From Cucumis sativus (lineage: Eukaryota; Streptophyta; Magnoliopsida; Cucurbitales; Cucurbitaceae), in NCBI RefSeq assembly GCF_000004075.3, contig NC_026657.2:31962408-32026407 (forward strand): a DNA stretch of 64,000 nt, read 5' to 3'. Position numbers and translations under genes: made by a program. Below, in pieces: positions 38,050 through 50,803 of this stretch; position 1 is the first letter of the stretch; each line of letters starts with the position of its first letter. Below the pieces are notes generated by a model. That model was not told where the DNA came from and did no database searches. It saw only the letters and a list, made by a program, of their open reading frames with translations.

Positions 38050-41000
38050 TCAAGTACACATATATTCATTACCACTTTCACCATCAGATGCATAAGTTAG
38101 TCTAGAAATTGCATCAACAAGTGCCTGCTCGTGATCCTGCACGTTGAATATGAAACGGGATTTACCTTGTAGTGGAAAGGAAAGATGGAACAGAGAAAAA
38201 TGAAATTGGAATAACATTGATATGGACCATACTTTAAGCATTTTCTTTGCCTTTTCGAGCTCCGCAGGGTCAGGATTACTTGTATTGAAAACTTTCTCTA
38301 CCTGTTGTTGGAAATCACCAAATGGATCACTGTTTGAAATTTTATCCAATCTGTTTCCAATATATATAAACTTACCTCCTGTACCAATGCCTCTGTATTA
38401 AGTAATTCTATATCGTCCAGCCCTTTCTTTCCAACACCATTTTGTGATGGAGAAACTTCCTTTCTGGAGTGGCTCTTTGAGTGTCCTCTCCCTCTACCAC
38501 CACCACCACCCAAGCTTTGCGATCTTCTATAGACACGGCTTTGCCCTCCATGCCCTCCTCGATGAGTCATTCCTGGATCCTCGCTATCCCATCGAATATC
38601 CTCAGGCGGGATCTGCAGGTATACCAGGTAGCAGAAAAATTAGTCACTGCACAAAATTGGACTTTACAACCCAACCACACCAAAATGTAACATATTCCAT
38701 CAAGCAAGCTTTATCCGAACACCGTAACATCCTAAGCATAACATATTTCTTGAAAATCACATTTTGGGAAGAAGAGAATTCTAATATTTTTCTTCACAGG
38801 TTATACATATAAACTGTAAAGGCCAACCTTCCAACCTAAAAATAAGATCAAACGATGAAGGGTAGGTTGGAGCAATTCTAACTAAATTTATTTTTTTGGT
38901 CTCAAGTAAACAAACTAAACTTTGATAAGAGAGACCTACTAGTACTTTGAGTAGCAAGAGGAGCCGGTAAACCAAACTGGGGTTCACCAAAATTACACTT
39001 TGGTTCAACATTTATGCACTTTTACATATGAATGGAAGTAGCATAACTCGAGGAATTAAGGTATGTGAAGCCTAAGATTTAGTAATATGTTCATCATTCA
39101 TAAAACCAAAATCCACTTTTGAAAATTAACACTTTCTAAAAAACTACATAAAATAGCTTTTATTTTCTAAAGAATGTACCGAATCTCGTTTACTCTTGTG
39201 CATTTTCCTAAAAGTGGTCAACATTTATCATATTCCGTAATTCACTCCTTGGAACTTAAAAACCACAGTTCAAGAAACAAATAAAATCTCACAAGGGATG
39301 CAGAGAAATACTTTGGCACAAAAATAGAAAGCAAAACTAAAACATACCTCTTTAATATCAACCCATTCCCACGTCTCTCTTGCTGTATTTATATCATAAA
39401 CCAAAGCATGCTGGCCCTGAAAAAAATTACGGTATGAAGCAAAGAAAATAACCAACAGTCAGCACACAAGAAAATATTATCCCAAAGAGCCAATCGGCAG
39501 CTGCTACCATAGGCATTTGTGCATTTGAAAACTAACCAGATAATTATAAAATTCGAGATGAGGCAAAGTAATAATGTGAATTTGAAACATCCAAACATAC
39601 ATGTTAAAAAACAAACAAAAATAAGTTCAAAACAACACTTGAGGCAATTTTTTGAGACTCAGACGTACCTTAACAGGATCATAATCTTTTATGACAGCCT
39701 CATAAAAGCTGTTGTCCTCAGGCCATCTGGTCCACACTTTCCTTCCAATTAAAGTGTCATATGGTGGAGCTTCAGCAGATTCATTTGCCAGAAGGGTACC
39801 AGAACACTGATTATTTAACTGTCTGCTTCCAGCAGGAACGGAAGAAGAGTACTGCATCGGTTTCATAGATGAAAAACCAGGTAGTGGTGCATTCTAATAA
39901 GAAAAAATGAAGAGAGCTAAAATAAGCAGAAAATTTTATTTATGTGTTGCTGCAAAAAAAGGGGGAAGAGCCCTGTGATTCAACAAAAAACATGGTTTAG
40001 GATCCAGGATCAACATGCGAAAGCCTACCAGTTGACTTGTTTTCTGCTTCTTGCGCGATGCAGAAACAGTTGGACTGGGTACAACATCATGCATCGGCTG
40101 GGACGAACTGCGTCTTGCATTTAGGTGCCCACCTGCCTGTCTCCATTCCCTTGTACCATCTCAAAACATAACACAAATAAATTTCAAATGGAAATACGTA
40201 CATCTCCTCAATGAATTAATTCTAAAATTCAATTGCTTTGGGAACATTCTAACCTAATCTCACGGATGATATCATCGGAATTAACCCTGGCAAGCAACTC
40301 TCTGTGTTCATCATCTGATACTCTCAATTCTTTCCTGAGCTCTGTTATTAAGCTTTCCTTGTCCTGCCAAACGTTGAGTATAAACCTCAGTGAATCCAAA
40401 CTTAAAATAAATGGTAGATGTAGATAAAATATATATTAGGAGAATTTGAGAAAGATGGACACACCCAGGTAATGGCATCTGCTTGGGCTTTAAATGCACG
40501 CAGTACGGAGCAGTAAGCTTCTTGTTCGAGATGATGAATCTGGGCCTCCATGTCATGCACTCTAGAATATGGGAAAGAACTCAAAGCAGGCATCCCCTTT
40601 CCAGAAACACGACCTCCTCTAGAAACTCTGTTATGACGTGATGGTGGAAGATCATCATCAGTACCTGCAGTTATTTCATATGCAGGATACATGATTTTAA
40701 AGGATATTACACCTAGAATAACTCATGATTTCCCCAATAACATGGTGATATTCTGATAGCATCCTCCGGGTTCCTTTAAACTGGCTATAACAACAATATC
40801 CCTATCTATCCTGTATGCTTTATGCTAGGAACAATTCAATCGAAACAGGATATTGAGAGAACTCATAATCCAGAAAAATCTGAATCTCCATAGTCCTAAA
40901 TTGAATAACTCCTCTGCTTGAGGGTTCAACTTTTCGTTTTTGTTCAGGTTCATACCTGCCTCATTATGTCCTTGAGAAATCGGAACCAAAGAGAAAATTC

Positions 41001-41493
41001 CTTAGCTTGTCAATCAAGCGACAAAGGCCACACACCGTGATCAAGCACAATAGTCTAAAATCTCCCTTCTTCTCGCATGGAAATTTTCGCGAAGAATTAC
41101 AAAAATTAAAACCTAAATAACGGAAAAGATAAACCCAGTACTTCAAGAAAAAAACAACCAAAAAAAAAAAAAAAAAAGGAAAAAACTCAATTAAACCTTC
41201 ATTCCATGGACGCCCCAAGTGACGAAACCCCAATTTCCGTTAATACACCAAAACGAAAAAAAAAAAAAAAAAAAAACGAAAACCTATTTCGAAGCCCTCG
41301 TCGAAGTAACCACCAAATCAATCACTTCTACTGAACAGAACAATGAAAGAACACCCAATTGCAGATATAAAAGGCCGAACACGCTCAAAGAAGAAAAAGG
41401 CCCCAAATTGCATTCGAAAGAACTACACATTCCCATAGAACAAAATCCAAATCATTCCAACTTACCGCTACTGTCGGAGGCTTCATAGTTCAT
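38050..41493 (-). CDS. EMSY-LIKE (EML) protein: ENT domain plus Tudor/Agenet-like histone reader
   Basis: Nuclear protein of 381 aa of the plant EMSY-LIKE family, which binds methylated histone H3 and acts in defence-gene regulation, flowering and seed development. Nine coding exons: 41493-41466, 40664-40465, 40363-40254, 40149-40029, 39893-39669, 39416-39348, 38612-38376, 38301-38233, 38136-38050. Domains: ENT at about residues 42-125 (from [20 protein letters not shown] to REWRQAGGH); conserved [18 protein letters not shown]; Tudor/Agenet-like region at about 205-265 with [19 protein letters not shown] and [16 protein letters not shown]; a glycine/arginine-rich linker; C-terminal coiled-coil region ([27 protein letters not shown]). 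The [10 protein letters not shown] start is supported because the frame upstream is open but has no other ATG. Which EML paralogue it is cannot be told from the sequence alone. Confidence 0.93.
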
Positions 41494-41938
41494 GATCAAT
41501 GACAAGAACCTGAAAGAATGGAAATAAACGAGCGGGGAAAGAGTTTGAAAGAGATTATGGACGAAGAAGAAGCTGGAGAAGTGGATTAAACGCAAGAAAA
41601 AGGCGGGATCTTGAACAAGGGGTGAATGGGTTGAAACGGGGAAGTAGAAGAGTAAAGAATAAAAAATAAAATAAAAAAGGTGGGAAAAAGGGTAAAACAA
41701 GAAATCAATGAAAAGAGAGTTTTGAGGAAGAAGTGAATGCTCACTGATTATGTGCAGAAGAGAGGTGTGTTGTTGTTCTTCGTTCGTTTCGTCCCCAATG
41801 AATATGAAAACCGCAGCACCAAAAATAACGCTAAACGCCCAACAGCTCACAATAATCCCCAACACTACAACTACTAAAACAATTCTATTTTCTATAATTC
41901 TAAATTCTATTTTTTACTTTTCTCTCTCTCTCTCTCTA

Positions 41939-41946
41939 TTTATATA
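41939..41946 (-). promoter_or_regulatory. TATA box of the EML gene
   Basis: TATATAAA on the minus strand, followed by a (GA)n tract (41921-41937), so transcription probably starts near 41910. That leaves a leader of about 400 nt, possibly spliced, since TTTCAG lies 16 nt before the ATG. Inferred from consensus. Confidence 0.55.
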
Positions 41947-41949
41947 AGA

Positions 41950-44400
41950 AAGACTTATAGCTAAATTTCAAAATTACATAACTCTACTTTTCAAACAAAA
42001 ATTCATAACTTAAAATTTATTTTGTATTCAACTTATTTTTTTTATATGTGGTTTTAGTTACTTTCCATCATCTAAAATAATCCAATATCCTATGTATTAA
42101 ATATATTGTAAAGTATTAAAAACTTTAAATACCAATTTTGATTCTGTATATTTGAAAAATATACTTTAGGAAGACCTTCAAACACCTAATATGATTAAAA
42201 CTTTGATTCTTTAATTAGCTAATTTTTGAAGATGTTATTGCACTTTACTATATTTAATTTCGTGCCAAATGTTTTGTCATCTTATATTCTGATCCAACAG
42301 CTTTTTTCAGTCTAAAAAACATATTTTCTTCGTTTGGTGTAGATCTTCAACGTCGCTTTCTTTTATGGCATTCACGGAGTTTTCATTCTATTGAATACTA
42401 GTTGTGATTGGTTCGAGTTATGGGTAGATGATTCATGTTGCTTTGTTATCCCCTCCCCACATCTTTGGTGTACATACCCTTTTCATTGGTGTCCACCTCT
42501 AGTTAGGTGTTGGAAGTTGAACATAGATGTCGATGGTTCTTCAAAAAAAGAAAAAATAATGAAGAAAAAATTGTCGTTTAATTTGAACTATTGAGATCGT
42601 AGAATTGTGATTATGAGCTATTGTAAGTCGTTCATTCCTAAGAAGTAAAGCATGTGTCTGCTAGAAATCGAAGTTGTAGTGATCGGACTCTAATTCTCTA
42701 TTAATGGTGGAGGCAGACCTCAAACACATTTGAAGTTAATAAGGTCCACATACATTTGCCACACCCCTCACAAAACTAATCTAACATTATTTTGAAAGTG
42801 TTATTATCAAAACTGGTAGAGAGTAATTGATGTTGAATTTTTGGATGCTTTTGGTTTTTTCTAACTTTCAAAACAAAGAAAAACAAAACATTTTAATGTG
42901 AAATAAAAGTTGTGTCTCCTGACATCAATTATATATATTTAGTATAAGATTCCAAATATCCCATTTGAAGTCAAAAGATATTCGGTGATTTTGGTATATA
43001 TTTTTCCATTCACACATTAAGATAAACACAAGCCCTAAAAAACTAATTTTACATAAACAATTATATATTATAAACTTTGTAAGTGTATGTATAGTGGGAA
43101 AAAAGGTAGACAAAGTGAAGCTTTAAACAACCTTTTTGGCCTTTAGTTTCCTTTGCATCTATATCTCATCATTTGTTTTATTTTTCTCAACACAAAATCT
43201 ATACTGCTTACCCGAATATATTCATGAAGTATCCAAGATAAATAAACGGATCATACAATATGTGATAGATTTTTTTGGTATTATAACGGAAATAACATTT
43301 GTTAGTGAATTCCACGTAATTTTCAATAAATTTACCGTTTATTACTATTACATTACATTGTACATGTAAATTAAACAACAACAAACACAATAAAACAAAA
43401 CTCGCTTTTCACATTACCATTAATTTAAAACATATACTTTGACGATGCATTTGGAGATATAAATATTTCTATATTCCATTCTGATGGCGCACACACATTA
43501 AAGAAGAGGAAAAAGGCATCAATACATTTTTGAAAAACAATTTGGTAAAAGGTAAAAAAAGAAGAGAGATATAGGACAAAGAAAGGCATAGAAGAAGAAT
43601 AAAAAGAAAAATGATATATATATATATATATATATTTATAATGTATCTTTGGAAATAACAAAGCAATGGGAAAGAACATGTAATGGCAATGGCAATGGCA
43701 CGTTGTTTGATTTGAATTTCACGTGGTGAGTCACATGAGATATCTATTTTGTACATTTTTATTTATATTGTTTTTGGTAATTTAGTACTTAATTTAATTT
43801 AATTTGATGCAAAGCTCAATGTAAATTAATTGAGTCAGAAAGGCATGCAGAGTATTAGTCAATTAATTCAGCAATCACATGCTCCTAATCATGTTTCTTA
43901 ATTACTTTATTTATATACACACAGTCACACATTAGCTAGACAAAGATCTTCTCCATTTTCTTCATTCTTAATTTTTTTTTATCTCTCTTCAACGTAACTA
44001 CTTTTTTCTTTTCCTTTTCTAAATTAATGTATCCAATGCATAACGATAATTAGCTCTCTTAAAATAGCTAAACAACCGTTAAATCATAAGCACTTTCAAT
44101 TTAGCTCTTCAAACTTGAAGAGAAAAAGAAAAAGAAAAAAACAATTAATTAAAAACTCAAAACACCCATAAATGATTTGATTGATACTTTACTTTGAAGG
44201 GATTTATATATACATATAGCTAGAAAGATGGGTTTTTTTTTAAAGGCACAATTAAGAGATTGTGGGTATGTGTGTTGAAGATCAGAAGAGAGAATAGAAT
44301 GAGAAACAATCAATCAAAAGCTGATGTAAATAATAATTACCTGATCTAAGAATAATAATATAACAATTAATATTCCTCTTTATCATAACATGAAAGAGAG
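41950..44400. other. Intergenic region, no supported gene
   Basis: Short AT-rich open frames only (42391-42594, 42925-43113, 43136-43369, 43425-43756). A (TA)n tract lies at 43614-43634. The 43780-44400 part is the upstream region of the small peptide gene and shows no well-defined motif beyond the TATA box listed separately. Confidence 0.5.
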
Positions 44401-44425
44401 AGGACAAAAGAGGGCAGGCAGAGGC

Positions 44426-44432
44426 TATAAAA
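44426..44432 (+). promoter_or_regulatory. TATA box of the small peptide gene
   Basis: TATAAAA 59 nt before the ATG at 44491, in a normal position for a leader of about 30 nt. Confidence 0.6.
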
Positions 44433-44490
44433 TTAATATAAACCCATCTACTCTAAACTCCATACTTTTTCACTCAAAGTTAGTAGAGAT

Positions 44491-44805
44491 ATGAAGAAGA
44501 TCAAACTTGGTGGTTTAAACTCCTCCAAATCTTTCTGTTCCCTTTTCCTACTTATAATTTCGATCCAAATCCTCACCATTTCCTCCTCTTGTTCTTGCCA
44601 TCAACTTCAAATTGCCAACACCATCTTAGCAACAATGGATCAAACCAGAAGCTTTCCTAGAAGACTTTTATTGGTTTCTTCAACAACTTTGAAGATGAAG
44701 AATAATAACAACAACTCCAACAATCAAGATCAGCCCAAGAAAGCTGTGGAACAAAGCTTCAAGAAAGTCCCCCCAAGTGGAGCTAATCCCATTCAAAATA
44801 AGTAG
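44491..44805 (+). CDS. Small secreted signalling-peptide precursor (CLE/IDA-like C-terminus, family unassigned)
   Basis: Single-exon protein of 104 aa. It has a basic start (MKKIK), then a hydrophobic signal-peptide core at about residues 15-32 with likely cleavage near the SSCSC segment. A variable middle follows with a possible basic processing site FPRR (55-58) and an N-rich stretch (71-78). The conserved-looking C-terminus is FKKVPPSGANPIQNK (residues 90-104). This layout is that of plant peptide-hormone prepropeptides. The end compares with CLE peptides (VPSGPNPI-N, with one extra P) and with IDA/IDL peptides (PPSG/PPSA core), but matches neither cleanly, so I leave the family open. A TATA box at 44426 supports this start. 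The region coding for residues 81-87 is nearly perfectly complementary to miR396. Confidence 0.8.
   Translation: MKKIKLGGLNSSKSFCSLFLLIISIQILTISSSCSCHQLQIANTILATMDQTRSFPRRLLLVSSTTLKMKNNNNNSNNQDQPKKAVEQSFKKVPPSGANPIQNK
44731..44751 (+). promoter_or_regulatory. Predicted miR396 target site in the peptide-precursor CDS
   Basis: CAGCCCAAGAAAGCTGTGGAA pairs with miR396 (5'-UUCCACAGCUUUCUUGAACUG) at 19 of 21 positions. miRNA bases 1-16 pair without a gap, including the seed and the cleavage site at 10-11; the two mismatches are at bases 17 and 18. It overlaps codons 81-87, just before the presumed mature peptide. The miRNA sequence is from memory. Confidence 0.5.
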
Positions 44806-44849
44806 TTCATATTTCTGTTTTTGGAGAATTTGAAAGCGCATATGAAACT

Positions 44850-47800
44850 TTCGATCTCAAGAAAAGAAAGTGGTTAGCTTAACTTTTGAAGTACGACGAC
44901 TCTTGTTAGAAGGAAGCATCAGTTAACACAACACCGGGTTAGGTTAGATTTTTTTCTCACTTGTTTGAACTTGAATTTTCGATTTAGAAAAAAAATGAAT
45001 GAGTTGTCTTTTAAACTTTTACAGCTAGGGTTACTTTAGTTGGAAGAAAGTTGTTAGTTAAAAGTTTAGTATATTTTTTCCTTGTTTTTCTAGGAATCTA
45101 TTTTGTTTTTGCTTGTACATAAATTATAAGTTTGAGGAATTTATCGAGGAAGGTAATGAGGTTTTATTTGGATTAAAGCTTAATTGGGTTTAGATCTTAC
45201 CCTAGTTTGTTCTTTAATTAGTTCATTTGATTCATATTACTTGATGGGATTTAGGGTTTTTGTTCACTGGATATACTTTTGAGAAAGAGAGTTATTGGAA
45301 TGGAAATTTAAGGTGAGAAAGTAATTAAATGGGGAAGAAATAGAATGATAATTTGATTTTGTAGTTTCAAATTAATTAGAAAAAGGAATTTTTTAGAAGT
45401 ATTTTTCATAAATTGGTACTAATTAATATTTTGAATTGATTATTTCAACCAGTTGGGAATAGGCTTTTGAAATCAGTGATTCAGTGTCCTTAATTTCAAG
45501 CTAAAAATAAGGTAATTAACAATGAGTAGTCAAGTTAAAATAGAAGAGAGAGAGAGAAGAATCCATGGGGGAAATTACATTCAAAACTAATTAGTTTGGG
45601 CGTAATTTAAACTTCGTTATTTAAACCATAAAACTAATTAATATTTTGAATTGGAAGGTTTACTTTAAAAAAAAATAGCAAAATTATTTTTAAATTGTTA
45701 CAATAACAAAATAAAAAGATATGGAAAAAAACGAAACTCCTAAATGCCCTTACTCATTTGAGAAAAATTCAAATACCTTGTAATTAAATAACATATCTCA
45801 AATACAATCAAATCGTATGAAAATATAATTTTTCCTAAAAACATGAAATTATACATATTGCCATTTAAAAAAAGATTATAAATTAGTTGAAATTTTTTCA
45901 TACTAAATATAGTTTGCAAATATAGTGTATTTGTGACTATGTGATATTCCACTTCCTTTTTTGTATCGTGAAAATATACTTTATTTGTAAAAAAAAAAAT
46001 TGTACTACAAGCAGGGCTAAAAACGAGTAAAAAATTTTGTAAAAAAACCCGTTTTTACCAAAATTCTTAATATTTTTTTTTTTTTTTGTTATTTTTGTGT
46101 GTGTGATTCAAAATTTTGTCATTTATCTCTAAAACGGTAACCGTTATCATGTTTAGTAAGAGAGATAGACGAGAGATCCCAGGCCCATTGGGCCATACAC
46201 ATTGCTAGAGAGAGAGCCCAACTGCAGAACCCAATAAGTGAGAGTCCCAACTCAACTTACCATGGTTAGCATTGACAAAATTTATGTACGGATGCGGAGT
46301 ATCTTCTATTATCGTCACATGAATGGATAGAGTCGAGCCTCTAATCTCGGAGCTGATATCATAAGTATGGCTAGTTGAGTTACACTGATATTGGCTATAT
46401 TAAAAGAGATATTATTATAAGAAGAAGATTTTTCATTTCGTTTTCATAGTTTAGTCTCTAATATACAATCATTTAATTCAAATAAAACGTAACCCATCAA
46501 GTGTTAAGGTGTACACTTATATAATTTAATTAATTAAGAGATATCTTCGAACCGAAAGGTCATATATTTAAAATTATTCTTAATTAAGTTATACTCACTT
46601 TTATCTTTTTAATTTTTATTTATTTACATCTTAAATTGTGTAAATATCTAAATTGTTGTCACCTAAAAAGTGTATAACTATAGGTAAGAAGTAGATGGAT
46701 GTTGTAAAAAAATAATTATAATATATTGAACCCTATCCAACATATTTGAAGATTTCAATCCTTTATTTTACCAAACATAAAGTGATTAAGTGTCTCATTT
46801 CAATTGATCATTTTAACATTATGAACTTTGTCTTTATTTTTCTTCTTCTTCTTAATCTATCCTTTGTCCACAATAGTCAAATAAAAATCATCTTGTAGTT
46901 AATCCAAGTTTACAAGAAACTTTAATTTGTATACATATGTATATTACTTGGAGGCCAAGGCTAATTTCAAAATCTATCATTTTACAACACCTTATGAGCT
47001 TGGTTAAATTTTGGATAATATATTAATTGAATTTGAGTGTTTAATTAAACAAATAAAATCTGTTTAGATTTGATTAGATTGAGTAATTCATATATATATA
47101 CAGAGGCATGTTCACATTCTAATTAACATATTTTTTATACTAAAACCACATATTAATAATATGATCTGACTATATAAAAAAAACACATTAGGATAAAATA
47201 TCTACCGATTCAAATGAGACTATAAATTAAGTTTTGAAAAAAAACAAAATATGTGACAACTCTAAAAGAACAATGTTGGATCTAATGTTATAACAAGACA
47301 TTTAACAAAGTAAAAGGAGTAAAGAAACAATAATACAAGATACTTGAAAAATCAATTTGATTTCCATACTACATTTGATTGAGAAAATATATTTATTATT
47401 AGAGTATGAATGAACTACAAGTATGCAACTTATCTTTCAATAGACCTATCTTGAGATGCTACTATAAAATCACTCTAGACGATCACTTAAGCTCCTCCTA
47501 AATAGTTTATACTTAATCGATACGGCCGTTGCAAAAGTTAGGTTTTCCATGAATCGGTTAACTCCAGCAATATAACTGATTTGGCTCCCCTAAGTACTAT
47601 ATTCCAACTTCTCAATGAATGTTATTAAACAATATGTCAGAAGCTAACATTCATCATGAGCACCAATAACGATCTTTTTTCACGGTACAGAAACTTCTTC
47701 CATGAACACACAGAACATTCGGCCAATATCATACACTTCGTAGGTTAATACATTTTACTTTTATTGCACCCCAGAAGAAAAACACACAACCATTCAAAAG

Positions 47801-50700
47801 AAGGAAAGACAATCATCGGATCATAAACACCATCAACCACAATAACCAAAACAAAAAATAAAAGTTTTAACAAGATAATAAAAATAACATTTTAATTTAC
47901 TGTAAACACTGAAAACATTAACAAAATAATATATTCTAAAGGTATAAATTAAATTCAAATAAATAATTAGAAATATTACAAATGAAATGAATCAATTTAC
48001 TCCAAATGAAGAAATCAAATTCGACATACACATAATCAATCCCAAGATTTCAAACTTATAAAAAATCATATTTAAAAGATAAAAACTTATATCCAATAAG
48101 AGTATATTTAGAAGACAAAAAATGAATTGTTAAATCAATTCCATAAGAATCGAAAGAAGAGAGAGAGAGAGAAGATGTTCCATGTTTAGAAGACAAAAAA
48201 GAAATACCAAGACTTTCTCACCAATTTAATTTTGTTTTTGCGCAACTCCGGTAAGCCGTGGCGCCAGCAGTGGTCGTCGGTCGTCACCATGACCCTAAAT
48301 TGCTAAAACCCCCCATCCTTCTTCTCTATATTTACCCAATTGCCACTGTTTAAATTAAGCATTTGCGTGTCAAAGCATCGACGAAAATAAAATAAATAAT
48401 ACACAAAAAGTAAAAGCTTAGGGATAAGTGTTGGGAATATTTTTTAAAAATTGCCCATCTAACTTAATTAACTCTCCATCCCCCAAAAAGCCTAGAAAAA
48501 GATTTGTCATATCATCATCTAATTCTATACGATCCATAAATCAAGGTTAGGTATTCGTAGCTAGATCGTTGTTACGAGTCAAATGTTCAACTTTTTACTT
48601 TTTTTTTTCTTTTCTTTCTAATTTATTATATGTTATTAAGAATTGTAAGATTGCATATTTTTAAAAGAGATAAAAATATACTATATTCTAAATTTCAAAT
48701 TAAATGCTAAAAAGACTACTGTTTTATTATTAATATTTTTTAATAACTTCCGTGATTGATTGTTTAAAATTGTGTTTGTGTTTTTCATCTCCAAAGTGAT
48801 TTTTTACAAACACAAGCAAAACTTTTGAAATAAAAATAAGTTTTAAATACTGTAGTTTTTCAAAGATCAACACATATTTTGAAAGGTGGCAAGAGTGTAT
48901 ATTTTATATATATAAAAAAATGGAGAATTGTCTTTTTGTTCTTTTGGGTATGGAGAATAGATGCGCATATAGGTGTGAGAGTTTTAAAAATGATACCTTC
49001 TTAATAGCTTAGTTATTAAGATTTGGTAGGTGTGTTTTATGAGTTATCAAGAGTAGGTTTTTTTTATTTAAAAAAATAATTTAAATAAATATATAACAAT
49101 TTAAAAAAGTTTTTAAAAACTTAGGACCAAATATATAAAATTTAAAAACTCAAGAATCAAACCTAACTCTTCATAATAATAATTGTGTGACTAAAAGAAA
49201 TAACATTTTAAAAACATAAGAATCAATATACTAATTATTAAAAAAAAAACAATAATTAAAAAAGTCACAAATGAGAGTAATGTTTATAATCTATAGTGTG
49301 TCTTCTACTTTTCTTTTTTTTTTTGCACATGAAAATTTTATTTACTATTCTTTTAATTAAGCCAAACGAGTTTGTGGAATTAGTTGCATTAATTATAGAA
49401 ATGGATAAATGTTATAGGCATATAATTGATTATGGAAAAACTCAACAATATCTAAAAGATAAGCATCAATCATTGAATTTCATGCGTATAAAAAAAACAT
49501 ATACAAATAAATAAATAAGGGTTTTTGAAAACTTTTAAATAAAAAAGAAATCTTATTAATTAAAGCCATCGTACAAAAAATGAGTAAAATCGTATCTCTT
49601 TGAGATGAATATAATACATATATGTATATAGTATAATAGTACAACAAATATATGATAATTTATCTTATCTTCCCTATAAAAGGGAATAATTTATTGTTTA
49701 AATCTAAAAGTTGAATAATATTTAACAACAACAACATTAAATATTTAGATTCTTTTCCCCCATTTCACTCATGTCTCTAATTAACAATGCCTCTTTCTCT
49801 CATTTTCCTATATATTCCTACGTTAAATATATACAGAATTAGCAATAAATGAAGAGAGAGATAGAAAGAGTAACACAACCAAATAAAAACTTTGTTTTAA
49901 AAAATACCCTAATCGATCCATAATTAATGTTACCGCCTAAATATTTTCAAACTTAGGACCCTTTGGGGAAAATGTTAACATATTAAAATAACCATACCAT
50001 AGGTAACAATTTTATATCTATGATCCCCATAAGTGAAGCCTGGATTTAAGGTTAATGATTGTGGTCCAAATATTGCCATATTAATTTTCATTTTGAAAAA
50101 AAAAAAAAAAAGTAACGAATACATGTTTAAATCTCCATACTCGAAATTTGTTGTACTAAAAAAGTATTCTAATATAAACCAGACATCGTTCAAAAATTTT
50201 GTTTATGTTTCATCTATAGAATTTACAATATTACACATTTAATTCTACTTGTAATGAAAATGAGTGAAACTTAATAAAAATTAGGATTATTTCAATCGAT
50301 AAGTTTAATCCTTCGAAGTTTCAAGTTTGTCTAAAAGACCCGCCAATTTTAAAATGTATTTAAGAGATAAAAAAAAGTTTAAAAAGTCTTTGAACTTTAA
50401 CGATGTGTCATGTTTACATAATAATCAAACTATAGATCAAATCTACATTATATTGATTTTTATATTTAGTAAATTTATAAAAAAATTAAAATATAAAAAT
50501 ATGTTTCAAAACGATCTTTCAAGTACACACAAAATTTAAATTCATACACATTTTAAATTTAGAACTAGATCTACTATACACAAAATTGAAAATTCATATT
50601 CTTACACAATCGTGTAATAAACGTGTAATATAAGCGTTAAATTAATAAATTTTATTTATTTTTTAAAAAAACACCAACTTCTCCACCACCTTTATCCAAA
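44850..50700. other. Long AT-rich intergenic region with no supported gene
   Basis: Nothing coding that I can support over nearly 6 kb. The block 46160-46400 contains GGCCCATTGGGCC and words like CGGAGCTGATATCATAAG, suggesting a decayed repeat. The segment 48220-48300 is a short GC-rich island with a possible minus-strand first exon (see findings). The remainder is short low-complexity frames such as 45740-45952, 49296-49514 and 49975-50242. Confidence 0.5.
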
Positions 50701-50768
50701 AAGAGTCACATGGCATCAACTTTAAATAGTCCAAAAGGCAAAGGGCAAAAATGTCAAAGAAACGTCTT

Positions 50769-50774
50769 TATAAA
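50769..50774 (+). promoter_or_regulatory. TATA box of the DUF761 gene
   Basis: TATAAA only 35 nt before the first ATG at 50804. With the usual spacing, transcription would begin at about 50800, at or next to that ATG. Confidence 0.45.
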
Positions 50775-50803
50775 CAACTAAAAGGTAACCTTATTGCAAA
50801 AAT

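Noticed and set aside
41494..41865. 124 codons open in frame upstream of the EML start, hydrophobic, as a possible N-terminal extension
   Set aside because: The upstream frame begins at GTG and has no ATG before [10 protein letters not shown]; the openness comes from pyrimidine-rich leader sequence.
46160..46400. Possible retroelement or SINE with GGCCCATTGGGCC and a ...GAGCTGATATCATAAG word
   Set aside because: Looks like repeat debris, but I could not identify ends, box elements or a family well enough to call it.
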